Positions 8,889 through 21,607 of a DNA stretch of 64,000 bases are shown here, piece after piece (within the stretch, counting starts at the first letter, position 1; every line of letters starts with the position of its first letter). The position numbers and the translations under genes are program-made. Location: NCBI GenBank assembly GCA_016630955.3, contig CM050002.1, positions 930,001-994,000 on the forward strand. Reading direction: 5' to 3'. The notes under the pieces are model-generated. The model searched no databases. It was not told the origin of the DNA and was given only the letters and a program-made list of their open reading frames with translations. This stretch comes from Didymella arachidicola (Eukaryota > Ascomycota > Dothideomycetes > Pleosporales > Didymellaceae).

Positions 8889-9400
8889 TGCCCAGCCTCA
8901 GCCGCGCACTGATGTGGCTGCCGTCGCATTGTCGCAAATGCTGTGAGCCGTACATTCATTGGTCGATTCAACCCTTGGATAATCGACATGGTTTGACACC
9001 TTCACGATGCCTTACGGTCCAGACTAATAAGTGGGTCCTGGGGTGCACCTTGACCTCCAGAATCTTGAGCGCAATGTCGCAGCTTGCGTTGCAGGGCTGC
9101 TATTGGCGTATGTTAGTCTCGGTCATGCGGGCAGTCCCGAAATGGCACTGGTGACGAGGAGTTAGCAACGCTCAGATAGCCGAAGACAGGATGTGCGAAT
9201 GAGCCGCGAATGAAGCATAGTCGCAAGTCTGTCGCTTTTGTTCAGATTGGCTGAACAATCGTCGAACAGGTACCGCTCATCAAGTATGAATACCCCCAAG
9301 ACCTGACGAGAAGTGATGGTGGTGCCAGACATTTCAACAACAGGAATATTCATTTACGAGAACTCCTCTTTCTTCAAGTCAATTGACAACATCCGTCGAA
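8889..9400. other. Intergenic, no gene seen
   Basis: No open frame with protein-like composition, repeat or RNA gene is seen here. The overlapping short frames on both strands look random. Confidence 0.5.
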
Positions 9401-9670
9401 ATGAACACGTCCACGCCCACCAACAGCACATGGAGTGTCGCGCCACCAACCGTTGAATCTCCACCACCGCCAACACCAACGACTACCCTCAGCAAGCACG
9501 ACGTCTCAGATTCTTCAAACGCAACGATCGTGTTCGGCACGTTGGGGCTGCCCCTAGCTCTGACCGGCGTAGTCGTCGCCGCCGCCAGGCCAGGGCGGTG
9601 CAGATCTACGAGCTTGCGTGATAGGATGGTGTTCTATTGTGCGAGGTCTACTTCACCTGACTCAGCGTAG
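9401..9670 (+). CDS. Possible small membrane protein or first exon, unknown
   Basis: 89 residues from the first ATG. The first 40 residues are Ser/Thr/Pro-rich. A hydrophobic segment of about 20 residues follows (IVFGTLGLPLALTGVVVAAA), then a short basic tail. Single-span proteins with this layout are frequent in filamentous fungi, and the frame after the hydrophobic stretch could be intron sequence rather than coding. There is no recognised family. Support is weak because the frame is short. Confidence 0.3.
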   Translation: MNTSTPTNSTWSVAPPTVESPPPPTPTTTLSKHDVSDSSNATIVFGTLGLPLALTGVVVAAARPGRCRSTSLRDRMVFYCARSTSPDSA

Positions 9671-10534
9671 ATGGAAACGTTGCGAGCACGTCGACTGCTT
9701 TCAGGAGGTGTTCTGGGTCAAGACTGGCGACATGCGGATATGAGTAGAGCTATTGGTGCATTGTAGTTGTTGTTCCTTACTGGATGTGAGCATTGGGCTT
9801 CAAGACAGCGGCGGCGCAGACGGGGCGGCAAATTATGTAGATGGCCAGACGGGGAGGACGCTGTGGGCACGTTGTATTTGTAATATCTGCTTCTTTTAAA
9901 GACATTTGAGTAACGTTGCGTTGAGATAGTTGAGGTTTAGAGGAGAGAGGCGCGCAAAGTTGGTGGGGCCCGCCACTCGCTTGTCATCTACGTTACTGGA
10001 ATCAGCAATGGGCGCAACACGTTCCCTGAAGGAGCACCTCGAAAAGACGGCGGAGCGGCCAGGAGAACTTGTTTTCAACGTCCTATGGTCGTATGTGAAA
10101 GAAGTGTTGGGATGTAGAATACCTATTTTGAGTTGCTAGCTCCACCGTCACTCTACCGCATCCACCATCACCATCAGTCATCAACTTTCACTCACAGTTA
10201 ATGGCGCTGCGGTCAAATACATCCTGACTTTGTCTAAGATCTGTTGAAGAGGCAGTCCATCGCAGTCGTGTTTCGTGTTTCGTGTTGCATGAGTGGGAAG
10301 TGCTCTACGTAGCTATATCTGTCTTCACGGCTACGTCAATTGTTTTTTGGAGGAGAGCATCTGGTATTAATTGCGAGGATAGCCCACAGTGTGTAGATGT
10401 CTGTTAAATTGAAATTGAAGGTCCCATTCGTTACGACTTTGCAGCCCGCATCCTATTCCTTCCAAGAGACAAGATGGCCTCGACGTAGCTGGCACCTGAA
10501 AATCACTTGCCTTGAGCAAGAACATGATCGCTTC
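9671..10534. other. Intergenic, nothing recognised
   Basis: Short frames only. A CACCATCACCATCA-like tract occurs near 10158. No RNA gene or transposon end is apparent. Confidence 0.5.
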
Positions 10535-11501
10535 TCACACCCTTATACCACCCCGCTGCTCTTTCTTGCTCCTCTTCGTCTCACTAGTATTGCCTCTCTG
10601 AATACATCTGCCTGGATGCCACACCACCAACAAGGCCAAAGCAATGATGACCGGCATGAACTCCAAGGTTCCAAAATACACCTCATGAGACTGCAGTTCC
10701 CCCTCAAGCCCCTGCGCCGTCTCCGCCAACCTGAAGCAGATACGCAGATAGACAAACAGCACCGCCAGCCCGAAGCTTGCGTAGAACGCCTTGCTCGCCG
10801 CTTTAAATGCCTCCGCCCTCGCACGCCACACGAACAGCCCAAGTAATACAACGAAGACCAGGAATGTAAGCACCTGAAATACTAAACCTGCCAGAAGAAT
10901 GTGATTAGGCTTCGAAGGATCCCGTCGATTCGAGTACGCGACGCCTATCAGAGCGGCGCCGAGGATCTGGATTACCGTCGCGACGACATCGCACGTGATG
11001 AATATCCAAAGGATAAGCTTTGGGTGCAGTGGTGCGTGGCGTGCGCCGTTGAGCGTGCTGCGAATCAGGACCGATAGCACGGTGTAGATGGCGGCAGCGA
11101 AGAAGACGGGGGCGACGACGATGAAGAAGTATTGGATGACGAAGTAGGAGACTTTGTAGGGATTTCGTTTTGCGGAGAGTGTGCGGGCGACGTAGCCGAT
11201 GATTTCCTGGTGCTGTTAGGGGACTGGGTTTGGTGCTTCTTGTGTTGCTTTGCGGGAAGATGAAAGGGCAACGTACGAATAAGATTCCGATCATCAGAGT
11301 GCTGAAGTACCATGTCCGGTGCTTGAGCAATTGCCAACTATGACCAACACCCAAAGTGAAGAACAGGACCAAGGCAAGGATGCACAGCGCGAAGTTGGGT
11401 GTGTAGCCATAGATGATGATTGTTGCGTCGCCATCTTCGCCTGGAGGCGGCCAGTTGGGATCGATGTAGCCCTGAGCTGCACCTTCTGGGCGAGAGGCCA
11501 T
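10535..11501 (-). CDS. RTA1-family lipid-translocating exporter-like 7-TM protein
   Basis: Two exons: 11501-11277 and 11212-10535. The intron has a GTACGT donor and a CTAACAG acceptor and keeps phase 0, giving 300 residues. Hydrophobic segments are spread through the protein, about seven in total, starting with FALCILALVLFFTL. HQEIIGYVART sits across the splice junction, and the Gly-Tyr-x-x-Arg pattern is typical of RTA1 proteins. The family includes yeast Rta1, Rsb1 and Pug1, which act at the plasma membrane in lipid movement, drug tolerance or porphyrin uptake. The exact substrate here cannot be told. The C-terminal tail is basic and cytosolic by the family model. Confidence 0.85.
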
Positions 11502-14318
11502 CGTCGTTCTGACACTACCACACGGAAGAATGGAGAACCCAGTTTAGCTGGCAGGAGAGCATGCGTGTTCCCAATAAGGTCGATATTGTTCAAATACTGA
11601 CAATTCGAGGTTTTTTTTGGCGCTCTCAGATAATTGCCTTATTATTTTCGAGGTGCTTGTATCAGTTTCGTTTGTACCTCGCGCTTCGCGCTCCTTTGGG
11701 AAGTTGAGGCTGTGGGGCAATATTTGGTTCTGGGCGAAGTCTTCATCGACTTTGCAACGGCCGAGGCGAGCAAAACTTGCGCGTCTTATCTACTTACGTA
11801 CTGGGCTCATCAGAGCTTCTTTTTGATGAGCACAGGAACTCTTAGACGTGACTCTGGATTCGTGATCGCGAACCACAGTCGTGATTGAAACCTCGGCTAA
11901 TGCTTCCTCATACAGTTGGAGCCGCAACGTCATGCCGCACCCGCCAAAATTCAAGCATTCCAGGATCCAGACCAGCTATCTTTGCGAAAGAGCAGTTGTT
12001 GATTGACCCGTGAAGCTGGAATATATCGCTTCTTCCTCTTGGGTATGTGTCGGTGGACTTCCGTAATTCTCAACAGCTCATGCAAGTGACATTGGCGGCT
12101 GCGGTACCGGTACTTCGCCAGAACATGTGTTCGGCTCAATGATCAAAGCGAATGTGTATCTGAAAGCTCAGTATTTGGTTGCCATTGCGATTGCCTGTTC
12201 TGAGCAATCGATTTCGACGTTGTTCGGCCTTTCAGCCGAAAGAAAGAGTAAGAATGCAGCTTTCGTGGTGATGCTTAAATCATGAACCGGAACCGGTCTT
12301 CAAAGAACACAGGGAAACTTGAGATACGTCCGGTAGGATCTGAGCATTGAACCCGCTTGAGACGTAATGATTGCATGAAAAGTGGGAGTTACAATAAAAG
12401 TACTGCCGCCGCTGGGCTTCAAGAAGTAGAAAAGTATAACACACAGGCACGCGCGACAGAAGCTGACTGCAAGGAAGATCCTCCGCATGTGGTCGCTGGT
12501 TTATCTGCCGATGCTGTTGTTGTGAACCGTGAAAACCTCCAGGCAGACAGAAGACAGAGTCGATCATGTTATCAACACCCGTCATCCACGGATGTGTTAT
12601 GACCGGGTTTAGGAGTGAAGTGACCTTTATATCAGGTATACCGAGATATCTCAGCACCCGATGTGAGGCGAGCAGTGATTTCCTGATCGGGTCGATGCAG
12701 TCTGATACAAAGCGTGTTGCACGTTATGACGGCATTGCGTCATCGTTCGGCCACACAGGGTAATCAACCTGAGATGATGTCTTCCTGCAGCTTGCTAAGG
12801 TGATTGGCGATGCATACCAACGTCATCCTCCCCAGGTTCGTCTGACCGAAGTGATATCGCGATAACGCTCCAATGTTGTGACGACGACCGTGCAGGAAAG
12901 GATACGCGAACAATCGGTTGGTGTTGCACCGAATCAAGCACTCCGCCTGGGCACTCGTCAGATAACTGATCTTCGAATAAGAAAGATACCTGTCAATAGT
13001 ACCACATACATGGCACATTACTCGCAGCAATACCCTGGCATCCAAGTATCTGCCTTCGTACAAGTCAACGCATCTTCGATGGTTCGACGTCAGTCGGCTA
13101 ATCCTCGATTCGATCTCCAAAGCTATGCTAGAAGGCCCGAAAAGGAGCACCTTGACCAACTTCGATCCAGCATTTGCATCCTTCAGAAAATCAAGGCTTG
13201 AATTAACAGTACAATTCGGCACTCCCAATAAGGTATTCCGCCGGTCTATAGAATTCGCATTGTGTCCCTTTCGAGTACACCCCACAGTGCTTCAGTACCG
13301 GTCAGAAGGACGAAGATGTTGAGTTATTGGTCGGCCCGACTGAGGGACTGCTAGAAGGCCGCTAGAATGTGACGAAAACAAGGGCACTGCCGGCCTCTTT
13401 GGTGGAGCAAGAGGGTTCTTCGAATCAAAGCGTTCGGCTCGAAAGTACCGGCGGCCATGATTGAGCTGTCCAAAGTGAAGAAATGTGCCTCAGATTGAAC
13501 ACTAGAATACGATCATTCATTATTCCGGTCCATGAGTCTCCATCTTCATCGATTGAATCGGCGAGAATAGCACTTGGATGGAGGTAGATCTCTGACAGCC
13601 AGCTTCGTAGACTTTGTGGGTTCGCAGGTGGGAAGACTGGATTGCCGGTCGGAGCTTGAAGCTATTGTGCTCCACTGCGGTAGCTAGAGTAGCCAATTGT
13701 TCGCTTGCAGGCGGGTGCGCGTCAACAGCGCCAACGCAGGAACATGTTGCACGAGTATGGGAGGAAGGTGCGGCTGCAACGTGGTGGAAGGAATCTGGTA
13801 AACGACAGATGAATCTGCACAATGTTGTGTCAGCCCATGTGCGACCATCTCCATTCAGCTGATCGACAATGAGCCCAGGATCAGGCTAAGAATCACGGCG
13901 CTGGGGAGATGAGAGAGGTCGATCAATGCTCCATCATCGTTTCAGTGAAGAGATGCAACCCGCGTCCGAAAGTCCAGCTTTCGGTCATCGCTTGCTCTTT
14001 TCCATTTGCGACGTCGGTAGTTACAAGTGTAGGCCAATTTCAAAGAAACTTGTGCTAGACCCTGAGTGCGTTGCCATACACAGTAATGCCGTGAACAGGT
14101 AAAGTTGGTGCCGGACGGCAGAGCTAACAATGAGCTTGAGCTTACCAAGGACCCAATCCCACCGAGTCGTATCCGGCTTTTACCGGTGGAGCTACTACCA
14201 CGGTCGCAGTAAGACGTCGCCATGACTTAGCGACGCATGGACGGTGACGACGGTCGGCAGCACTAGCTCGAAGCGGTGGTGCGATCCCAACGCGGCGTTT
14301 GAACTGGTTGATCAGTGA
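11502..14318. other. Gene-poor stretch
   Basis: No gene with domain support is seen. Open frames are short, overlap on both strands and lack clear splice continuity. One frame at 12764-13285 is listed separately. No terminal repeats or long tandem repeats were found by eye. Confidence 0.45.
12764..13285 (-). other. Possible gene fragment, unknown
   Basis: An open frame of 173 codons has protein-like composition (for example SYLTSAQAECLIRC and LLFGPSSIALEIESR) but opens with GTG. Its first ATG is in the middle (MCHVCGTID). It could be the terminal exon of a spliced gene or a decayed gene. No family is recognised. Its length exceeds that of most spurious frames nearby, which is the only support. 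Confidence 0.22.
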
Positions 14319-14348
14319 AGGTGCGGCGAGTATATACTCGCCGCACCT
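14319..14348. repeat. Perfect 30-bp palindrome
   Basis: The left half is AGGTGCGGCGAGTAT and the right half is its exact reverse complement, with no spacer. It stands alone in the gene-poor stretch. A perfect palindrome of this length can extrude as a hairpin or bind a dimeric factor. No transposase or target duplication is seen beside it. Confidence 0.9.
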
Positions 14349-17256
14349 ACTCTAAATACCCTGGCTGACATCAGCCTCGCGTGAGGTCATGGAAACCACG
14401 AGGCAGCGCCGTACGATGTTTGTATCGTGACGTTGTCGTGAGATATCGCATATCGACGGTTGGTGGACGTTGAAGCACCGAGATGAGATTGCGTATTATG
14501 CGCCACCGAACATCAACCGTTCGGGGATGGGCTGGCTTTGGAGCTCTCCGACAGCTTGGCGCCCGCCGAAGAAAGGCGGAAGCCAGCAGCGTTGAGACCT
14601 TCGTAATTCCGCCCTAGGCTGGGCGGCCGAACGTCGAAGTCGGCGTGACGAGGCACCATCATATACATTCCGCAGCGCCGGCCGCGTTCTACCGGAGGCG
14701 GAGCAACAGCAGTCTGGCTTCTGTTCAGCGGCGATGCTGTTGTGTAAGTGGTCTGGCTGAGGGTGCGCAGCAGTGAGATGGGCACGCAGATGGTGGGACA
14801 TTCCTGAAGCACCTGCCGTACTACAAAATATGTGTTCGCTTTGGTCCAAGCGTGGAAGGAGCTGCTGCAGGGTCCAATCAACGGTTGTTTGAGCATGAAA
14901 TGAGACAAGTTCGCGTGGCACACAGGGACTGTTAGTCGTTATTGGACGGACTTCATGCGCCGTAATGTTCCGACGAGTTATGAGTGGTCACGAGGAGAGG
15001 AGAGTGCAGTCCAAAAACAGAGGTGAAGCTGGAAATGCTCGACGTGCATACTGTGTAAATGAGTCAACGAGGGACCATGCTGACGTGGGGTTGCAGTGCT
15101 TGGTATATGTGAGCGTCATTGCAGGGGTACTGCCAGCGTCTGCTGTGCTGGTGAGTTACCGCCGAGGGGCATGTTGTGTAAGCGCACGGCAGTATCTCGA
15201 TGGACGATATGCAAGTCAGTGCAGTGCATACTATACCCCAGAATAACTGACAGCGGGCACAGTGAGGACCATCTTATTTGGTCGTTGCTGCGAAATGGTG
15301 GTGTGTGCTTGTCCCCACGTTGAGCACTGAGCAGGCGTACCACATCTGAGCCTCAGATTTGGTCCCGTACCGTGGCGCACCTATAACCACATTGCAATTC
15401 AACGGACCACACGTAGCTCAGGGCCTGGACTGTCTGCACGCAACGTCTGAAGCATTCACATAACCGGTTGTTCAAGAGGCTAATGAATGCGGCTGGTGTT
15501 GAGTGGTGCGCATGTGTAAAAGTCCACTATGGATAGCCGAAGAAGGCTAAACAACCGAGTAGAAGCTAGAAGTGATGAGAGGGATCCTTGTCGACGCATC
15601 CTGCCGAGTTGACCGAAAGCTCGAGGCAACGGGCGTGGGCTTGAAACGGAGGCATCGCGAGAAAAGAGGCTGGTTGAGGCGCTCGTCACAGCAGTGTGGA
15701 TGAAGGGTCACCAGCTTGCTCGAATTGGGCGCGCAACCGAGGACATGTCCAGCTGCTGCGAGACGCATCGCGGAAAGACAACGGTTGGGCGAACAATTAG
15801 ACTACTGTACACACACTGGCAACGGCGCTGCTGGTGCACGTGTGGCGATACGTCAAGTACTGAGAGGCCTTGAGGCTCCATTTGTGAATAGCCAGGCAGA
15901 GCATTCGTCAAGCGTTGCTGGGTTTAGAGAGGCAGCAGCAGTGGGTGGACTCGCCTGCGACGACCCGAAAGCAGTGAGTGATGTGCCACAGCGGTCCTTC
16001 TCCGGCATCTGACGTACAGATTCTACAGAACCAACATGCTTCACGGGAACTGGGGAGCGCAGATGCAATACTGCGCACTTCGCCATCAGCAGCGTATCGA
16101 GATCTCGCGCCACGCTGGCGGCTCACAAAGCACTCTGCTGCGCCCGGCTTACTGGAAGACAGGGTGCGCTCTGGCCGCAAGCAGATGGCCATGCAGCGCC
16201 GGACAGTGCTAGGATGCGAGAGAGAAAGGCCACTGCCGGTATAGTACCGCTGTAGGTTACGCAGTAGCAGCAGCCGCGGCGTGACAGTAGTGAGTAGTCA
16301 CCGTACATGCCTGGCCAGTGCGCAGCAGACGATGGCCTCCCATGCTCGGGGGAAATATGGGTGCCTCGGCCGGGTGGTCCGTTCCAAAATCTCATGGCAG
16401 AGCGCGCCGCCGGGTTCATAAGGGCAGATGTTTCCAGCCGCAGCCAGCATCTCTCCGGACTCCTTGCAACGGCCACCTACCAGTGCATTATCCGCGCCGC
16501 CGTATCCGTCGTTGATCACCGTCGTCAGAGTTGCATCTTTCGACCGCCGACGCCAGAGCCACCTTGCTTAGCGCGCTTGCCCCATTGGCCGCGCCAGCCC
16601 CCAGCACCAAAACGCACCAGGGATCTCGAGGCCCAGCGTCGTAGCGAGTTGAGCCCGTAGCCTGCAGGCCCAATAACTCGACCGTCGTCACCGCAAGTCA
16701 ATTGCGCAGACAGCGCGGCCATATAGTCCGCAGTCGCCCCGCGAGACGCCAGCATACTGCTACTGCTCTCACTCGAGCTTCAAGTATCCTACCATCGCTT
16801 CCCAGTGCGCAAGCACCCCGCTGCTCCCACTCTCGCTGCAGCCCTCTGCACAGTCATCTGGAGCCGCGCCCGTACTTGTTTAACCCATAACGGCTGCCGC
16901 CCGCTTGCCCGCCCGCCTGAAACTACATAAGTTCACAGCACTTTCCCTCTATTCTCACCGACCTCACCGTGAAGCTGGATTCCCACGAGACTTCGCCGCC
17001 ACCCCTCTCCCACTCGCCGCGCGAATCCACCGCAGCGAGCACTCCCGTCACTACCCCCACCCAGCACGCCGTCTCGCCACACTTTGGCCGTGCAACCAAA
17101 GACTCTCCCTCGCTCTCCTTCGCCTGGCAGCGCAAGCCACACGAGCTCGTGCCCAGCCGTGAGCCCGAATTTGACCTCCTCTTCGAAGACTCGGGCGACT
17201 GCAGCTTCCCGTTGTTCCCCGCAAGCCCAGCGCAGCACAGCAGCTTCCTGGGCAAC
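14349..17256. other. Gene-poor stretch and upstream region of the SFP1-like gene
   Basis: 14.35-16.7 kb holds only short, overlapping frames on both strands. From about 16.75 kb the plus strand becomes pyrimidine-rich, which fits a promoter and long 5' leader for the gene starting at 17257. The frame of that gene is open upstream to about 16969 but has no in-frame ATG. Confidence 0.45.
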
Positions 17257-19128
17257 ATGGCACAGACCGCCACGCCCATCGACATCCAAACGCCCCCGCG
17301 TTATGGCTCCAACTCGCCGCAGAACCAGACCTCCAACTTGACGTCGGCCCTGCGCGAGGCTGAGGCCAATCGCGACTTCAGCCAGACGCCCAACCAGCTC
17401 GACCCCAATGGCAACGGCTTCCAGTTCCGCGACGGCCGCCCCAGCATGTCTGAGCGCCACGGCTCCATCAGCAACATGCTTGGCACCTCGTTCTACGGTA
17501 GCGGTGCTCGTCCCATCTCCATGCGGGACCGCGGGCGCCGTGAGAGTACCAACATGGGCAGCTTCAACGGAGGCATGAGCTGGGGTGGTGTTTCAGTTGG
17601 TTCCTGGATCCGCGATGAGTAAGTTGACCCAGCCAGGCTGCGACCCCGGCGCCACAGCGCTCCACATAAATGTCACCCTGCTAACGGAACGTGCAACAGC
17701 ATTATGATGGCGGGTACCTCGCCCGCACCTATGAACATGGGCCAGTCCCCGTCCTTCCACTCCTCCTCGTATCTTCCCAAGATGGAGGCAGCCTTCATGA
17801 AGGACTTCACCTGCTGTGGCCTCACATTGGCTTCGTTGCACGACCTGCTCCAGCATTTCGAAGAGACTCACGCCAACGCCCCCGCAGCCCGAAACTCGCA
17901 GCCTGCCAACAACGGCATTCCTCAGGTTTCTGGCGCACCTGCACCTTCAATCGCCCCTGGGCAAACACAAGGCGAGCCTGCAATGAACACCCAGATGGGC
18001 TTTCACCCTCGCCAAGGCTCCATGGGAGGTCAGCGTCAGCGTCTGAACTCGATCAGCCGCTCCAATCTCTCGACCGTTCAGGACATGGACTCTCTGGATG
18101 ATATGGAGATGGACATGGATGGCTTTGACAACCTGGCTCCGATTGAAGAAGCACCGTCACAGTTCCCTGTGCAGCAGCCTCAGTTTGGCCAGCAGCAGAA
18201 TCAGCTGCCTCAGCTCAATGTCAACCTCGCCAACAACATGCAAAACCACCAGGGCCTGAGGACATCGACGCCTTCGACGCCCTCAGCGTCGCAGCAGTTC
18301 AACTTCAACAACAACCCTACTGTCTCTTCCGTAAACACCCCCACACTCGGTACTGTTCCCATGCAGAATCACAACCTGACTTCACCTGAATCCTCGCACC
18401 CCGGCACACCAGCCGAGCTCGACATGGACTTCAACACCTTCAACCCCATGATGGGCATGGATATGGGCATGAATGGTATGAACGGTATGAACGGTATGAA
18501 CATGAACTTTGGCAACGGCAACTTCGGCATGTCTGCCTTCGATAACAACGGCACCATTGATCAACCAGGCAAGCGCCTCTTCAGCAAGCAGGGTGGCGGT
18601 CTCAACCAGGCTCAGCTACAAGCAGCTCTGAAAAACTACCAGCTTGGTGGTGCTGACCAGAGCGAGCTTGCACGTAGGATACGTGAGCAGCAAATGCTTA
18701 ACGGAGCAAGCATTCCTCAGTTCCCCTTCCCTGAGGAGGTCAAGCCTTTCAGGTGTCCCGTCATCGGCTGCGAGAAGGCCTACAAGAACCAGAACGGTCT
18801 CAAGTACCACAAGCAGCACGGCCACCAGAATCAACAGCTCAAGGAGAACGACGACGGCACATTCTCAATTGTTGACCCACTCACCTCTATCCCTTACCCT
18901 GGTACCGTTGGTATGGAGAAGGAGAAGCCCTACCGCTGCGAAGTATGTGGCAAGCGATACAAGAACCTTAACGGCCTCAAGTACCACCGCTCTCACGCTC
19001 CCCACTGCAACCCTGAGCTTGCACTCCAAAAGCTTGGACTAGCGCCCAATATGCAGAGCCTCCAAAACCTGCAGAACGCCAATGTTGCAGGCGCTGGAAT
19101 GGGTGGCATTGATCCGTCGATGTTTTAG
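17257..19128 (+). CDS. sfp1: SFP1-like C2H2 zinc-finger transcription factor
   Basis: Two exons, 17257-17618 and 17700-19128, give 596 residues. The intron has a GTAAGT donor, a GCTAAC branch site and a CAACAG acceptor. A split-finger motif, FTCCGLTLASLHDLLQHFE, lies at about residues 156-174. Two C2H2 fingers follow near the C-terminus, starting FRCPVIGCEKAYKNQNGLKY (about 471) and YRCEVCGKRYKNLNGLKYH (about 532). This arrangement matches yeast Sfp1, which activates ribosomal-protein and ribosome-biogenesis genes downstream of TORC1. The middle is Gln/Asn/Met-rich, with a Met-Asn-Gly repeat coded by 12-bp units at about 18470-18505. The first in-frame ATG is 17257. The family is clear, but target genes in this fungus are inferred only. 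Confidence 0.88.
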
Positions 19129-21607
19129 AGCGCATACACCCATCTTGGTTCTTCGTCTTCGCTTGGTCTTTCGTGCAGGCGCGTTGCACCTTCACTTCAT
19201 AATACCCGATTGCGACGCAAATAGCGCCTTTCACGCATAGATTTGTCATTTATGTCACAGTAGCTGTGGCAATTTCCGGTTCTTCAAAAGCTATGAGCGG
19301 TGTGCAGCCCCGCGTTGTTACGTCTGCAATCTTACTCTGGATACGTTACCACGTTCTGTATACCGTCCTTCGATTACAGAACATCTGCTTCAAGCTTCAT
19401 CTCCTTGATCCAGCCTAGTGTTGGTATGACGACCTGGTTTGCATTAGAATGGTGTTTATGTCGGCTCTGTCTGTTTCTGATTTTGCGGAATATCCCCACG
19501 GTCTTTGGGTCTCGATCAGTTTGGGCGATCACTAGAATGGATCTGCGGCGTTACTGGATACCAAAACAAAAGTTCTGAAGTAGGCTACTCATTTTACGCT
19601 GCCTACGACAATCACCTGTCTTCATTTGCCTAGTAGCGAAGCCTATAGATCTCGGGGTTTCCATGCAGTCTCCTGTTTTAGGAGACGCTCGATTTCCTAA
19701 TACAACACTCTACTTATGAACGACTTTCCTTGGCATCATCCTCCTTGCGTGCATACACCGTTCATCACTTGGCAGGCTTCAATCTCCTTCCTCTAACGGA
19801 GACGATCTCCAATCTTGACTTACACTGAAATTACCAGAGCGGGAAGGACATGGACCTGGTGAAACCTCACGATGAATAGTCTGGGAGACGTGTCCGAAAT
19901 GCTCATTTCCCAAACTTCAGCACATGACCTGCGGTACGGTACAGCTTGACAGCTTCGTGTCAATAACACGACTAGTACGTCTCATCGCTCTGACAATTCC
20001 CTTTGCAGGATTGCCTGGACAATACTGAAGCTTGGATGAAGATCCCGAGGTTCATGCTTCCACGCTATTGTCGATACTCGACTGGTCTCCCCACATACGT
20101 CTGTGTTACCAACCACCATGAGGTCTCGATCCCTCCTGAACATCAACCACAATTCCGGAACCATCGTTCCTACCACTTCGCCATACTGCGCCTCGGTGGA
20201 CTATTGTCAGGGTCTCTACAGGCCATGCCCACGTGTTGGACCCGCCCCCCTACCAAAGTGACCCCTGCATCGAGCTTGTGCCACTTGGGGCCGCCTCTCG
20301 TGCTGTGTGTCGTGCAGCGTGCTGGAGCACGGTCGTAGTCGCGTGTCCCTTGCAGGGGCCACCGTGGCCAACCAAGCGCTTCTTTTACCACATCGAAACC
20401 GGGGTAGCTGCACTACAGCTGCTGCAATACGCTACTTCTGCCGTAACTCCCCGATCACGGCCGCAGAGGCTCTGCTAAAAACCAACTACTGTTCTTGGCA
20501 GCCTCACGATACAGACAGCTGACCAGCCATCGGTCGCATCGCGAGGGTGGCATAGCCGCATGCTTCTGGCGAACCGTGAGTCTCAGCGGCGGGGCTCGAA
20601 TCAGGCTAGCCCGCGGGGACGCAGAAGATTCGGGTGGGCTCGGTAATCAAAGCTCGAAGGATCAGTGGCACGGCTTCCACCAATCTGGTAGTCGAGAGCA
20701 TATAACCTGCAGGACAAGCGTATTGCTGGCTTCGAAACGGTTGAATATCACTTGGCACTATCGAAGCAGCCGGCACGCAGATGGAAGCATGCACAGAAGA
20801 TCTGAGGCGGTGTGTTGGAGAATCGCCGTGTTTTCGTACCCTTGTACAATAGGTGTGGACAGTCATGGATACGACGCAGATCCACTTAGGCCGAAGAGCA
20901 TGCGCGTTCAGGCAAGCGGAGCGGAAATCTCCATGGAGGGCTGGAATTTGCGATCTGGAGTTCGAGGCTAACTTCGTTGGCGGAGGTAAGCTGCGGTGGA
21001 GTCTGATTGGTTGCCTGGCAGCCAGCCACTAAGTCGTGGTCTGCTCGAGCCTCCTCTGATCTCAACATCTTTGGAGTAAGCTCTTGTAGAGCGAAACATG
21101 CAGTGGCTGCATATGCATCAAGTTACTTGCCGTCAAGTCGTTGACAGTCTTGCCTGTACTGGCGCAGAAGCGTTCGCACATGCTCCCTCGGCACGTCATT
21201 GTGGCTGCTTCCAGTCGTGCTCCAGCTGACACCCCTTTCCCAACAAGCACCCAACCATCAACGTTACTTCGCCTCCAGCCACCCCATCACACAACATTCT
21301 ACCACGTTCTTCGTACAACATCCACCTGTTCCTCTGTCCCAGCAGACCGGCGAGCCCGCGCGCCATCCCGCCGTCAGTCAGCCGCTGAGCTCCAACATCG
21401 CCACTCCGGCGCACGCACTCCGCGGCATCCAACGCCTTGTGAACGCCGACCAGCATCCTGTCATCCCAACACTTTCTAGTACCTTTGTCATCGCACCCCT
21501 CTTTCCCCGTTCGAGGAGCACGTCCTAGCGCCCGCTGTCCACGGTTTCTAGAAGCCTTCTAGCGCCCCAGTAGCGTCGTTGTAGTGAACGAAACAACTAG
21601 GCTCAAA
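19129..21607. other. Intergenic, 2.5 kb, no gene supported
   Basis: 19.13-19.3 kb is probably the 3'UTR of the SFP1-like gene. The remainder has short frames without domain features. 21.14-21.53 kb is C/A-rich on the plus strand and may be the leader of the gene at 21608. No tRNA could be confirmed. Confidence 0.45.

Noticed and set aside
14496..14923. Two overlapping minus-strand frames of 136 and 141 codons
   Set aside because: They overlap in different frames and neither shows family features.
15700..16520. Cluster of frames of 60-120 codons on both strands
   Set aside because: Dense chance frames in GC-rich DNA without splice or domain support.
16969..17256. N-terminal extension of the SFP1-like protein
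   Set aside because: The frame is open but starts with GTG and has no in-frame ATG before 17257.
20560..20640. tRNA-like sequence near GGGCTCGAATCAGGC
   Set aside because: Acceptor and anticodon stems could not be paired into a cloverleaf.
20495..20971. 158-codon plus-strand frame
   Set aside because: No domain, uneven composition, no promoter-like leader or splice support.
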